A stretch of DNA of 64,000 bases from Paludibacteraceae bacterium (GTDB lineage: Bacteria > Bacteroidota > Bacteroidia > Bacteroidales > Paludibacteraceae): contig JAFVDD010000045.1 of assembly GCA_017478725.1 (NCBI GenBank), positions 1 to 64,000 on the forward strand. Direction: 5' to 3'. This document shows positions 16,601 through 24,674 of the stretch, in pieces (position 1 is the stretch's first letter; each line of letters opens with the position of its first letter). Made by a program: the position numbers and the translations under genes. The notes beneath the pieces were generated by a model that did no database searches, had not been told where the DNA came from, and saw only the letters and a program-made list of their open reading frames with translations.

Positions 16601-17726
16601 CTTCAATGGCTGGGATGCCGAGATAGCTGCCGTAACCGGCGATGCTACCTACACGGCTACGTTCAATAGCACAGTGAACACGTATGTAATCACATGGCTT
16701 GACGATGCGGACAAGCTGATTGACGAGACGGAGGTGGCTTACGGCGCCGTACCTGAGCATGCAGATGCAGCGAAGGCCGCTACGGCAGAGTTTACCTACA
16801 CATTTGCCGGCTGGACGCCTGAGGTAGTAGCTGTAACAGGTGCAGCCACCTACACGGCTACGTTCAGCAGCACGGTGAACGAGTACACGGTAATCTTCCA
16901 GAACGAAGATGGTACAGAGTTACAACGCAGCACCTTGGCTTATGGTGAGACTCCTGAGTACACCGGTGAGACCCCTGCCAAAGCGGCTGATGCGCAATAC
17001 AGCTATACGTTCGCAGGCTGGGATGCAGAGATAGCAGCCGTAACAGGTGATGCTACCTACACGGCTACGTTCAATAGCACAGTGAACATGTACGTGATCA
17101 CATGGCTCGACGATGCAGACAACCTGATTGACGAGACGGAGGTGGCTTACGGCGTAGTACCTGAGCATGCAGACGCAGCGAAAGCCGCTACGGCAGAGTT
17201 TACCTACACGTTTGCCGGCTGGACGCCTGAGGTAGTTGCCGTAACGGGTGCTGCTACTTACAAGGCTACGTTTGACAGCGTGGCAGTGGAGACACCGGAA
17301 CCGGAGAAACAGGCACAAACGATCAGCTGGGAACAAGAGTTGCCGGATTCGATAGAGGTTGGCTATGACATGCTGCAACTGGATGCTTATTCCAGCGTAT
17401 GGGAGTTGGATGTTTATTACACCAGTTCGGACAGCACGGTTGCTTATGTGGATGAGAACAACTACGTGGTAGCCAAGCAGGCAGGCGAGGTGGTTCTGAC
17501 TGCCCGTCAGGACGGCAATGAGACCTATGAGGCAGCCGAGCCGGTCAGCAAGACGCTGAAGGTGGTTGCCAAAGCACAGCAAGGCGGCGACGGACCTGCA
17601 ACGGGCGTGGATGAGGTAGATGGCGAGAAGGCGAATGGCGAATGGACGAAAGTGCTTCGCAACGACCAAGTTCTCATCATCCGCGAGGGCAAGACCTATA
17701 CCGTACAGGGACTGTTGGTGGAGTAA
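10671..17726 (+). CDS. Giant secreted repeat adhesin (2351 residues) with shared C-terminal tail
   Basis: The signal peptide has a long n-region and the core LPRVCLLFCLLAFLGMS, with cleavage near EAWAGA. Then follow: an InlB-type B-repeat at about 175-245; several Ig-like BIG2/Big_3-type strands with 'TVSQ' and 'ITASQAG' ends, to about 600; a jelly-roll-like domain at about 605-760; further Ig-like domains; MBG/YDG-type repeats at about 1340-1730 (APTAAGLVYGQ, GEASVEGTFAW); and a B-repeat array at about 1800-2210. The tail ends LIIREGKTYTVQGLLVE. It is probably a surface or matrix adhesin, inferred from domains. The start codon overlaps the stop of the BRO stump. A paralogue in decay lies at 18752-21738. 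Confidence 0.88.
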   Translation: MRLFTENQLFTQCANSVKSRIDSKRFRLALCLPRVCLLFCLLAFLGMSTQEAWAGAGDIKFTATAQSQPEAGGYVTIKSSTGTYSYTTTSASLSQTKTSSYKVIGGYQSTSATFYYYASEETGYTFKGWSTSSSAASGDTSNPMSKTYTGTGNIWGNATSNASKYYAIFKANTYTVTFNVNGDAVSAGSVNTTSKPVTYDGTYGDLPTPTRRWYTFAGWYTEASGGTQVTSSTTVKTASNHTLYAHWTLTPESQTLSWDEGTLYLLARGQRQAISVSATSGLTAFTYSSDNEDVIAIDGEYMVAKANGEANITVNQAGNTYFKASSITTKFTVLSKETPVFTANGFSDDATKELKVGDQVTLNVANVSDGLAGDFRASTGKGNDVMGIERESNVLTFSALHEGTDAITVTQTENGDIFGLTKTYSFNVTRYEPEFTLSKTALELDQTATLSLSNVDGAQISFAPEGIVSYNGNTGVITAVAVGTTTLTVSQPQTNSIAAKETQYTITVSKKTPTLTVKMNGTARTSLSIARGNTVAIAFDKVSDADVVVTNVSGSQYASYVNGVMTAGAVGSAKYRATLAETETYQAKSVDFTLTVTANSAHVPFSITNESVYNALKSGTSGDVAWDSSNGIGVGKTDSWSVGNWDDKYVTLHFAGVPDQLSFDYKFVYRDNGLNKMTATAPLGSTDPNQLYFIYADESADGSTWSAIMNDQDIDKDNWKSYTKQLKKSTRYIRFHLHANYGAWFKNIRVTELSYLETPDPATVDFGSAVINSGEVSETSLVNWCNIAPLSVTSSNPRFTVSPASFANFDQYATQSLTIGYTHTSEAGTNEGDITITNGTNTKTIHVKAVTTKRPQTITWNAQLAATGFAMNVGEQYPDSEAVAVVATATSGERITFTSDNSDAVEVIADTALLAKGIGTANITAHQAGDAEYEEVSSTKQFVVTLLQKQSITWDQNLYGLLTTSGNVTLTATATSGGEITYVSADEHVVKVNGNVLQVVGEGETYITASQAGGVDDEGVEWLAVSQDNYVIVRNPASQCNGMALNPTSVTLKSNDKIYDLSGIPATLTFTAKHGTKSALWGTAPSYAPLLVEQFAFKNNQWDWFEVYNKVVGTGDTQSGNITLDESAKKIRVSTIESGTDHTISNLRVTRKKFMRADVAAINLEVESNAAWNQDITISHSNIDVMTISSKQGFVNLSSSTLGEGCDDYEDDKFTVSFTPTEKNREYLDTIVITDNKAQPSTITIPVRLYSKGLNQSITGFTLPETAITTDDIEVSASATSELEVSFESSNENIAYVADGKLVILSDGTVTITAIQEGNAKYDAAEPIAQTITLTKATTSIVTAPTAAGLVYGQKLEASALTGGEGSVAGSFVWEQPEAIPAAGTPTYTVLFVPTQNGIYATSSTLVSLRVEKATPQIITAPTASDITIAQGLSDSELTGGEASVEGTFAWKNAAERRLKAGEYTRTVVFTPADASYNTVEISVSITVINVLAQITEKPVIVTENIVYGVTLADIEMQGGAANVEGTFEWKDSTLVLQAGTHDYEAQFVPEDLELYAVVSVPLSVTVAKATPEITTLPTAAGLVYGQLLSESSLTDYETSVSGTFVWENGDELLNAGEYTKAVVFVPADADNYNTVPGEVSVSVAKAEASVIAPTAVADLVYNGEAQTLVAAGSANGGELQYSLDGENWSTELPSATLAGAYAIYYKVVGDANHSDIAAAGLDVVINSYYTVKHLQQNIEDDNYTEVEADRQQIIAAVGEETEAAPKSYTGFHANNFAQTAIAADGSTVVEIYYNRDLFVVKFMDGETELQNDEYRYGATITAPANPTKEATVQYSYTFAGWTPEVVSVVTNNATYTAQFDATVNTYTITFQNADGTELQRSTLAYGETPEYAGETPAKAADAQYTYTFNGWDAEIAAVTGDATYTATFNSTVNEYTVIFQNEDGTELQRSTLAYGETPEYAGETPAKAADAQYSYTFNGWDAEIAAVTGDATYTATFNSTVNTYVITWLDDADKLIDETEVAYGAVPEHADAAKAATAEFTYTFAGWTPEVVAVTGAATYTATFSSTVNEYTVIFQNEDGTELQRSTLAYGETPEYTGETPAKAADAQYSYTFAGWDAEIAAVTGDATYTATFNSTVNMYVITWLDDADNLIDETEVAYGVVPEHADAAKAATAEFTYTFAGWTPEVVAVTGAATYKATFDSVAVETPEPEKQAQTISWEQELPDSIEVGYDMLQLDAYSSVWELDVYYTSSDSTVAYVDENNYVVAKQAGEVVLTARQDGNETYEAAEPVSKTLKVVAKAQQGGDGPATGVDEVDGEKANGEWTKVLRNDQVLIIREGKTYTVQGLLVE
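16260..17282 (+). repeat. Tandem InlB-type B-repeat array in the adhesin
   Basis: Five units of 69, 69, 67, 69 and 67 codons. Two versions occur: an 'FQNEDGTELQRS' type (units 1, 2, 4) and a 'TWLDDADKLIDE' type (units 3, 5), so units 2-3 and 4-5 look like a duplicated pair of about 408 bp. DNA identity between like units is very high. A more diverged unit precedes the array. Confidence 0.9.
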
Positions 17727-17763
17727 ACTGAAAATTGAAAATTGAAAGTTGAAAGGAATAAAA

Positions 17764-17793
17764 GGAGCGAAAACACAAATTTTCGCTCCTTTT
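17764..17793 (+). terminator. Intrinsic terminator after the adhesin
   Basis: GGAGCGAAAA (17764-17773), short loop, TTTTCGCTCC (17780-17789), then TTTTA. It overlaps slightly with the start of the next promoter. Confidence 0.9.
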
Positions 17794-17794
17794 A

Positions 17795-17826
17795 TTTGCA
17801 TGATTCAAAAAAAAGTACTAAATTTG
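17795..17826 (+). promoter_or_regulatory. Promoter of the mntA/hepT pair
   Basis: TTTG (17795-17798), 20 bases, TAAATTTG (17819-17826), followed by GCAGCGAAAATT exactly as at the first nucleotidyltransferase. Confidence 0.75.
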
Positions 17827-17852
17827 CAGCGAAAATTAAATGTGGGCGAGTC

Positions 17853-18158
17853 ATGCCAAGTACAGAAGTGCAAAATATGATACCTCAAATACAGCGTTTC
17901 TTAGAGACGCAACCCGTTGAGCGTGCCTATTTGTTCGGCTCTTGTTCGCGAGGCGAGGAGTCAAGGAATAGTGATGTAGATATATTGGTAGATATTGATA
18001 AATCTGCACACATAGGCTTGTTTAAGTATGTGGCAATGAAAATGGCTCTTCAGGATATTCTACAGCGTGAAGTGGATTTGGTAGAGACGGATGAATTGCT
18101 CCCGTTTGCTCAAGAATCAGCTCACCGAGATAAAATATTGATTTATGAGAGAAAGTAG
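17853..18158 (+). CDS. mntA: MntA-type nucleotidyltransferase antitoxin
   Basis: 101 residues from ATG 17853, which lies after the promoter; longer in-frame starts would lie before it. GSCSRGEESRNSDVDILVDID holds the GS and the DVD metal pair of the MNT fold. Family members add AMP to a tyrosine of the HepT toxin and so silence it. It overlaps hepT by 14 bases, as usual for this pair, and the tail is short and basic. It stands between two large secreted-protein genes. Confidence 0.9.
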   Translation: MPSTEVQNMIPQIQRFLETQPVERAYLFGSCSRGEESRNSDVDILVDIDKSAHIGLFKYVAMKMALQDILQREVDLVETDELLPFAQESAHRDKILIYERK

Positions 18159-18507
18159 ACGAGATAAAGATCGCCTTTCGCATATTTTGTCGGCGATACG
18201 GGTGATAGAAGAGGGATTGACCAAATACCATAAGGAAGAGCTGCTCAACAATCCCTTAATGTATTATGGTCTGGTCAAGCAAATAGAAATCATTGGTGAG
18301 GCCGCAAACATGCTGACACAAGAGTTTCGTGATTCCCATACAGAGGTAGAATGGCGACCAATCGTCAATATGCGTCATGTTTTGGTACATGACTATATTC
18401 ATATAAGCAAAGAGATGCTTTGGGATACCCTGATTCATGATATTCCGGAATTTAAGCCTTGGATAGCTATCAGGAGCAAGAAGAACTGTTCCAGGATTAG
18501 TCTCTAA
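18145..18507 (+). CDS. hepT: HepT-like HEPN/DUF86 toxin ribonuclease
   Basis: 120 residues, all helix-prone. RHVLVHDY fits the R-x4-H-x-Y active-site motif of HEPN RNases of the DUF86/HepT group; the Tyr is the residue that MntA modifies in studied pairs. It starts inside the last codons of mntA, and a terminator follows. The last ten residues (RSKKNCSRISL) look less conserved and may be a changed end. The pair appears intact, in contrast to the broken copy at 9700-10079. Confidence 0.9.
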   Translation: MRESRRDKDRLSHILSAIRVIEEGLTKYHKEELLNNPLMYYGLVKQIEIIGEAANMLTQEFRDSHTEVEWRPIVNMRHVLVHDYIHISKEMLWDTLIHDIPEFKPWIAIRSKKNCSRISL

Positions 18508-18522
18508 CATAAAACCACTTAC

Positions 18523-18549
18523 GCCTCGCAGGAATGCGGGGCTTTTTTT
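18523..18549 (+). terminator. Intrinsic terminator after hepT
   Basis: GCCTCGCA (18523-18530), GGAA, TGCGGGGC (18535-18542), then seven T. The same stem recurs at 21789-21808. Confidence 0.88.
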
Positions 18550-18611
18550 ATGCTGTTTGTTAATATTCTGCTGTATGATATTATTATTCGTATGCATATA
18601 AGTCGTAAAAA

Positions 18612-18643
18612 TTTGCACAATATATAGGAAAATATTAATTTTG
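18612..18643 (+). promoter_or_regulatory. Promoter of the decayed adhesin paralogue
   Basis: TTTG (18612-18615), 20 bases, TAATTTTG (18636-18643). The leader is about 100 bases. Confidence 0.7.
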
Positions 18644-18751
18644 TACCGTCTTTTGTTCCTAAAAAAGCGCAATAATGTCATATCGCCTTAACAAATGACA
18701 TGTTTACATTAATAAAAATTACGGATTACTAACTCACTTATTTATATAGGT

Positions 18752-21738
18752 ATGAAAAAAATCTACTATCTTTTTAGTTTGTTTATTTTAGTCATTGGCT
18801 TTGCAGTAGAAGCTAATGCGGCTAATGTAACTTTGAAAGCTGTTCCTCATGCCTTGCCCGCAGAAGGTGGTTCAGTTGCAGTTAGCGACAATGGCACATA
18901 CACGGGGACATCTACTTCGTCCGGAGGCATTTTTGGAATAGGTGCCACTTGGTCCACCATCTCGCATACCTTTACACTTACGGCCACACCCAATGATGAT
19001 TATGAATTCAAGGGCTGGTCCGAGTCAGAGGAAGTGAGCACACTGGTTACCGACAATCCTTATAGTGTCACCCTCTCGCAGCAAGGGGCCAATCAGGCAC
19101 GTACGCTCACAAAGGATTTTTTGCAGTCTTTGTGAAAAAAGGTGAAGCGCTTATCACCAAATATCATGTACCGGTAGAGGTGAACCAATCGCTCTTCAAT
19201 GATGCCAATTTTACGACCAAGGAAGGTACTACTTCCTGGAATAACACTACCGGTATCACACTTGGTGATGTAAATGGCGGTGGATTCATCTATGATGATA
19301 AATCTATTATCCTTCATTTCGATGGTATTCCTGACCAACTGACTTTTGATATAGCAATTCCGGCTTCTGTCGGAGGCGGTATAGGTACTCTCCTGGGCGG
19401 TGTGACGGATGTGGAGTGGTATGTACAGGAGAGCGAAACGGCCACGATGCCCGAAGAAAAAATATGGAATAGCAGTTATGAGGGCACTACTGCGCAGTCC
19501 AACGCCGTGCAGCTCCAGCCTTCTACCCGTTATGTCAAGATTTGCTATTCTGGTAACTTCGGTGCCTATGTGCGTAATATCCGTATTTCCGAGCGCAAGT
19601 ATCTGGAGCAGCCTGTACCGCAAACGGTAGATTTCGGCTCGGCAGTAATCAATGCCGGTGAGGTAACCAAGGAGGTTTATATCAACTGGTGTAACGTCCG
19701 GCCGCTCACCGTTACTTCCTCCAATCCCCGTTTCACGGTCACCCCTACCTCATTCGGAGGATTGGAGCAAATCGGCTCGCAAAATCTCACCATCTCTTTC
19801 ATGCATGACAACCGCGTAGGTGAGGAATCGGCAGTGATTACGATCACTAATGGCGAAGACGAATATACGCATACCATTTCAGCCACGGCTGTTACTACCC
19901 GCCGTCCGCAGACTATTGATTGGAATGCCGCGCTTGTAGCCACAGGTTTTGCGATGAACGTAGGAGAAACATTCCCCAATGCCGAAATCGAGGCAATAGC
20001 TGTTGCCCCCAATCTGGGCGAGGTCCTTTTCTCTTCGTCCAATCCGGAGATAATCAGCGTTTCTGAGGACGGATTGTCTCTCACGGCTGTTGCTGCGGGA
20101 ACAGCTGAGATTACCGCTACCCAGGCCGGTGACGAGGATTATGAGCCGGTTTCGGATACCAAAACATTTGTTGTAACATAACTACTTAAGCAGTCTATTG
20201 TTTGGAACCAGAACTTACTTACACTCCTTACTACCGATGATGCGGTTGAACTTACCGCTACCGCTACCAGCGACGGTACTATTACATATACATCTGCTGA
20301 TGAGAATGTAGTACGTATAGAGGGCAATCAACTGATAGTAGAAGGCGAAGGTGAAACCTACATCACTGCTACTCAGGCGGGTGGGGAAATCAACGGCAGC
20401 GAGTATCTGGCTATTTCCGCGAACAACTATGTTATTGTGCGCAACCCTGATTCCCAGTGCAATGAAATGGCACTGGCGATTAATCGTCTTCAGTTAGAAG
20501 ACGGTTCCTATTCGCAAGAGTTCGAATTGGTAGGAGTACCTTCTTCTCTTTCGTTCCAGGCGCTTCATGGCGAGAAATCTGTATCGTGGGGAGTGATTCA
20601 ACCTAACTATGCTTCGTTGGTAGTGGAGCAATATGCGCGTATCTCCAATCTATGGGGATGGTACTCGGTCTATAATAACGTGGTTGGTACTACAGAAACA
20701 GCTTCCGGCGATATAGCTCTTGATGAGACTGCCACCAAGATACGTTTCCGTACCACAGAGCAGGAAACCTACCATACCATCACCGACATCCGTGTGCCGC
20801 GTAAGAAATTCATGCGTGCGGATGTAGAGGAAATCTATACAGATGTAGAGGCTAATACTATCTGGAGCAAAAATATCACTATCTCTCACTCCAATATCGA
20901 CCTCATGACTGTGACTACTACGCAAGGTATCATCGCTCTGAGCAGTTCTACGATAGGTGGCGGATGTGGGGACTTCGGCGATGATGTGCTGACCGTCAGC
21001 TATACACCGATGGATAAGAACGTTGAGTATTTTGACACCATCGTCATTACCGACGGCAAGGCAGAGCCGAGTACGATTGTTATTCCGGTGCGTTTGTACT
21101 CACGCGGACTGAACCAGTCGATTATCGGATTTGAGTTGCCGGAGACGTGCGAGGCGACCGATGAAAGCATCTTCTTTACCGCTACAGCCTCCAGCGAACT
21201 GGAAGTGAAATATCTGAGCTCGGATAACACGATTGCCTATGTGAATGAAGAAAACAAGCTGGTTATTCTTTCTTCGGGCGAAGTAAGCATCACTGCGTAC
21301 CAAGACGGTAATGAGAAATATGATGCGGCTGCGGAAACCAAGACTATTGTTATCTCCAAGGCGGAGACGACGATTTATAGCAATCCTGCGGCCAGTGACA
21401 TTAACTTAGGTGAGGCGCTGAGTGCGTCTGTTCTGACCGGCGGAGAAGCCAGTGTGGCCGGTTGGTTTGAATGGGCAGACGGTACAATAGTGCCGGAAGA
21501 CGGCGGTGAGAATTATTATCGGGTAGTATTCATACCGGAAAACAGCGCCATCTATTCGAACCAATTCACCGAAGTAGCCGTTTATGTCATTCAGACAACA
21601 GATGATCCTGCCACAAGCGTTGATGAGGTGAATGGCGAGAAGGCGAATGGCGAATGGATGAAAGTGCTCCGCAACGGACAGATCCTTATCATCCGTGAGG
21701 GCAAGGCATATACTATTACCGGCGAATTAGTCCGGTAA
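18752..21738 (+). pseudogene. Adhesin paralogue broken by a frameshift and a stop codon
   Basis: Together the pieces would encode about 995 residues. They comprise a signal peptide (YYLFSLFILVIGFAVEANA), a B-repeat-like N-domain, a jelly-roll-like domain, and Ig-like domains closely matching residues of about 600-1350 of the 2351-residue adhesin. The end is LIIREGKAYTITGELVR. Lesion 1: the frame shifts at or just before the T6 run at 19117-19122; frame 2 ends KDFLQSL while frame 1 continues FFAVFVKKG. Lesion 2: TAA at 20179-20181 follows FVVT, where the paralogue reads FVVTLLQKQ. Downstream codons remain open to 21738. The MBG and tandem B-repeat blocks of the paralogue are missing. Confidence 0.85.
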
Positions 21739-22031
21739 AGGAAAGCCCCGGCATCTATCGGGACAGAGCCTGAGACTGACAGAAACACGCCTCGCAGAAA
21801 TGCGGGGCGTGATTTGGTATAATTCTGCTATAATTCTGGTATAGTTCTCGTCGTAACGTGGTCCCGTGATGGTCGCGTTCTTGACCCGAAGGTCAAATCA
21901 CGTCGTCCATCCTCTCGGTCGGCTCAGGCTCCCCGCCTGCCTTCCCTTTTCCGACTGCCAAGTCAAGGCAGTCGTCCAGGTCGCGTTCTTGACCCGAAGG
22001 TCAAATGAAGCGTATTCGACCAAGCTTTAGC
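21739..22031. repeat. Hairpin-rich intergenic region with a 28-bp direct repeat
   Basis: A 28-bp sequence containing the palindrome TTGACCCGAAGGTCAA occurs at 21871-21898 and again at 21979-22006, 108 bases apart. Between them lies a GACTGCC/GGCAGTC hairpin at about 21953-21973. Before them is a TATAATTCTGC tandem tract at 21819-21850. No gene is visible. Confidence 0.7.
21786..21811 (+). terminator. Strong hairpin after the adhesin paralogue
   Basis: CACGCCTCGCA (21786-21796), GAAA, TGCGGGGCGTG (21801-21811), a perfect 11-bp stem but with only a weak T-run after it. Confidence 0.6.
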
Positions 22032-23105
22032 TCAATGCAAGGATTTCGCCCAGCGGCGGAGATAGGCGAACCACTCTTCGGGAGTGGTGGCCACAGGGCG
22101 GGATTCTTTGGTGGCGCCTACGCAGGTCAGATAGAAATGTGCGGCGCACATTTCTGACCGCTTTGCTGTAAGACCGCTATCGCTGTAGGACCGCTTCGCT
22201 GTAGGATCGCCTTCGGCTGTTAGATTGAGCAGGCAGAGGTTGTTCTGCTTGTCGTGGACGAGGTCGCCGGCATAGGCTTTGGGGATAAAGACCGCCAGAC
22301 CGACCGTCTCCTTGGCATATTTGACAGAGTCGTTGACCGGCCAGTCGGTGCCCCAAGAGGCGAGGAGAACGCCGTTGGGTAGAATAATCGTGACGGTGTC
22401 ATTACCTCCTTGGGCGGGGATCGTCTGCACGCCGGTGCAGAGGCCTTGGACGGGCGCGGATGTATAGACATCGCAGCGCATGTCGCGGTGACCGGCACGC
22501 ATGGTATATTGCACCTGCATATCCACTGGTTGACTAGACAGACTGGACGGATTAGGGACTTGCCAGTCCTTGACGGCGACCTCGATGGTGGCGGAGTTGC
22601 GTGAGCGGCGGACGATACGCTCGCTGCGTTCGCTGACGGGTTCGATATGGGTGTGTTTTTTGCCGTTCCAGTACTTGACCGAACCGACGCCCACGGTGCC
22701 GCTGACGCGGAGTATGTCATCGCCATATCCGGCAGCCAGCAGGCTGTCGTCGGGATACCAGTAACTCTCAGCCAGTTCGAGTTGCGGCGTGCGTTTGCAA
22801 TAGGGGTCGATGGTCTGTTTCTTGTCAAAATAGATGCGGTACGCCATCAGTTCGGATTCCACCGCCACGCCGTGGTGGTGCAACGCACGGTAGGTATCCA
22901 CCTCCGGCGCTGCGGTCCACTCGGTGATGGGGTAGCAGTGGCGGATTTTCTTGCCCTCATGGAGCACGGCGTAGCCCTCTTTGGCAGAGTCGGCAGGGGT
23001 GCCGATCTTCCAGAACGAAGTGGCTACCCGCGGCTGGCATGAAGAGAGGAGAGCCGCAGTGATAATCGCGCATACATGCGCGATTCGGTTAGTTGATCTT
23101 GACAT
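22032..23105 (-). CDS. DUF4861 family lipoprotein
   Basis: 357 residues. The lipobox LLSSC places it at the membrane. It matches my memory of DUF4861 proteins (SFWKIGTPADSAKEGYAVLHEGKK, RALHHHGVAVESELMAYRIYFDKKQ, ASWGTDWPVND), which travel with pectin-degrading enzymes in Bacteroidetes. The biochemical role is not established as far as I know. It overlaps the GH28 gene by 17 bases, so the two are co-expressed. Residues of about 295-318 are an odd insert (TAEGDPTAKRSYSDSGL type) made by a 16-bp DNA repeat at 22152-22221. Confidence 0.8.
   Translation of the reverse strand: MSRSTNRIAHVCAIITAALLSSCQPRVATSFWKIGTPADSAKEGYAVLHEGKKIRHCYPITEWTAAPEVDTYRALHHHGVAVESELMAYRIYFDKKQTIDPYCKRTPQLELAESYWYPDDSLLAAGYGDDILRVSGTVGVGSVKYWNGKKHTHIEPVSERSERIVRRSRNSATIEVAVKDWQVPNPSSLSSQPVDMQVQYTMRAGHRDMRCDVYTSAPVQGLCTGVQTIPAQGGNDTVTIILPNGVLLASWGTDWPVNDSVKYAKETVGLAVFIPKAYAGDLVHDKQNNLCLLNLTAEGDPTAKRSYSDSGLTAKRSEMCAAHFYLTCVGATKESRPVATTPEEWFAYLRRWAKSLH
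22152..22221 (-). repeat. 16-bp tandem repeat inside the DUF4861 gene
   Basis: Four imperfect copies of a TACAGCGAAGCGGTC unit (minus strand), 16-17 bp each. They are translated as TAKRS-like residues. Confidence 0.75.
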
Positions 23106-24636
23106 TTTCTACGGTGGGGGCTAAGGTGAATGCCTCGCCTTTGGCGGGGCGGATATTTACCCGCTCAATCACCAGTCCGTTGGTCTGGCGGAAGAGGGCT
23201 CCTTCGGTAGCGGACATGTCGATATTGCGGAGGGTGACATTTTCGATTTTCTGCTCGGGCAGGCCGTTGAAATAGACAGCGCGTTTGATATTGCATCCGC
23301 AAACGTCCTCAATCACGATATTGCGGAAAGCGGGAGTCTCTTCGCTGAGTTCAGGCGCGGAAGCATTCATGCGTGCGGCAATCTCCTCTTCGGTCTCTTC
23401 ACCGGCACCTTTGCCGCCATAGAAAAGGTCGAAAACAAGGCCCTCGTTGGGTATATTCGCCATGTTGACACCCTTGATATAGATATTCTCCACCACGCCT
23501 CCGCGTCCGCGGGTGGATTTGAAACGCAGACCTACGTCGGTACCGATATAGAGGTTGTTGCGCACCTCGACATTCTTGATTCCGCCGGACATCTCCGAGC
23601 CGCACACAAATCCGCCGTGTCCGTGATAAACGGTGCAGTCATCGACTACCACGTTCTCTGTCGGGATGCCGCGGTCGCGACCGGGTTTGTCCTTGCCGGA
23701 CTTCATGCAAATAGCGTCATCGCCGACGTCGAACATACAACGGCTGATGATGACATTCTTGCAAGACTCGATGTCCACGCCGTCGCCGTTCTGGCTGTAC
23801 CAAGGGTTGCGGACATTGAGGTCGCGGAGAACGAGGTTTTCGCAGCACATGGGATGGAGGTTCCATGCCGGCGAGTTTTCAAACGTAACCCCCTCCAGCA
23901 GGATATTCTTGCACCCCACAAAATGGAGCAGTACGGGGCGGAGGAACGATTTGACTTGCTGCCAGAGGCTGTCGTTGGTGATGACGGGCACGTTCTGGTC
24001 CACGCAATAGCTCTGGGCGATGACCGACCCCTCATCCGGATACCATATATCCTTGTCGGTGACGATGCCGCCTTTCTCCTGCAGGTGTCTCTTCCACTGG
24101 GTAGGCGCCACTTTGGATTTTTTGAGCGGACGCCACCAGTCGCCGTTGCCGTCGAAGGTGCCGAAACCGGTGATGGCGATATTCTCTGCGTTGAAGGCGT
24201 TGAGCGGGCTGGTGCAACGCTTGGTAGGAATGCCCTCGAACCACTCGTCGTAGATCTCGTAGAGGTCAAGGTCGTGCGAGAAGACAACCAGACTATTCTT
24301 CTCCGTATAGAGGCGGACGTTGGATTTGAGCGAGAGCGGTCCTGTGGTGTAGAGGCCGGCAGGGATGATGACAGTGCCTCCGCCGGCAGCGGTACATTCG
24401 TCAATAGCGGTCTGGATAGCCTCGGTAGCCAGCTCCACACCCGTCGGGTCGGCTCCGTAATCCAGGATGTTATAGGTGCGGCTGGGGAAGGACGGCAGGA
24501 TAACCTTCGGCATCTTGAACGACGCCAGTTTGGCGAGTGCGTCCACGTCGCGTTGCGTGGTTGTTTGGAACTGCGGCGCAGTGCAACATGCGCCCATGAC
24601 GGCTGCGACGAGCAGCAAAGGGATGAGTCTTCTCAT
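23089..24636 (-). CDS. Glycoside hydrolase family 28 (polygalacturonase-like) lipoprotein
   Basis: 515 residues. The signal ends in a lipobox-like MGACC. The right-handed beta-helix begins at YNILDYGADPTGVELATEAIQ. GH28 catalytic features are NGDGVDIES, DVGDDAICMKSGKD (the Asp pair), HGHGGFVCGSEMSGG, and RFKSTRGRGG in place of the usual RIK. Family members cleave galacturonan in pectin by hydrolysis. It lies upstream of and overlaps DUF4861, and a pectinesterase lies at 41173-42384. No SusC/SusD pair is present in the window. It sits 38 bases after truA on the same strand. Confidence 0.93.
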   Translation of the reverse strand: MRRLIPLLLVAAVMGACCTAPQFQTTTQRDVDALAKLASFKMPKVILPSFPSRTYNILDYGADPTGVELATEAIQTAIDECTAAGGGTVIIPAGLYTTGPLSLKSNVRLYTEKNSLVVFSHDLDLYEIYDEWFEGIPTKRCTSPLNAFNAENIAITGFGTFDGNGDWWRPLKKSKVAPTQWKRHLQEKGGIVTDKDIWYPDEGSVIAQSYCVDQNVPVITNDSLWQQVKSFLRPVLLHFVGCKNILLEGVTFENSPAWNLHPMCCENLVLRDLNVRNPWYSQNGDGVDIESCKNVIISRCMFDVGDDAICMKSGKDKPGRDRGIPTENVVVDDCTVYHGHGGFVCGSEMSGGIKNVEVRNNLYIGTDVGLRFKSTRGRGGVVENIYIKGVNMANIPNEGLVFDLFYGGKGAGEETEEEIAARMNASAPELSEETPAFRNIVIEDVCGCNIKRAVYFNGLPEQKIENVTLRNIDMSATEGALFRQTNGLVIERVNIRPAKGEAFTLAPTVENVKIN

Positions 24637-24674
24637 GGCAGTTGAATATTAAATGATGAATATAAAATTATGAA

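Noticed and set aside
1861..20181. Stop-codon reassignment as an explanation for the internal TAG and TAA
   Set aside because: Housekeeping genes end normally with TAA, TAG and TGA at family length, so recoding does not fit; mutation or sequencing error is simpler.
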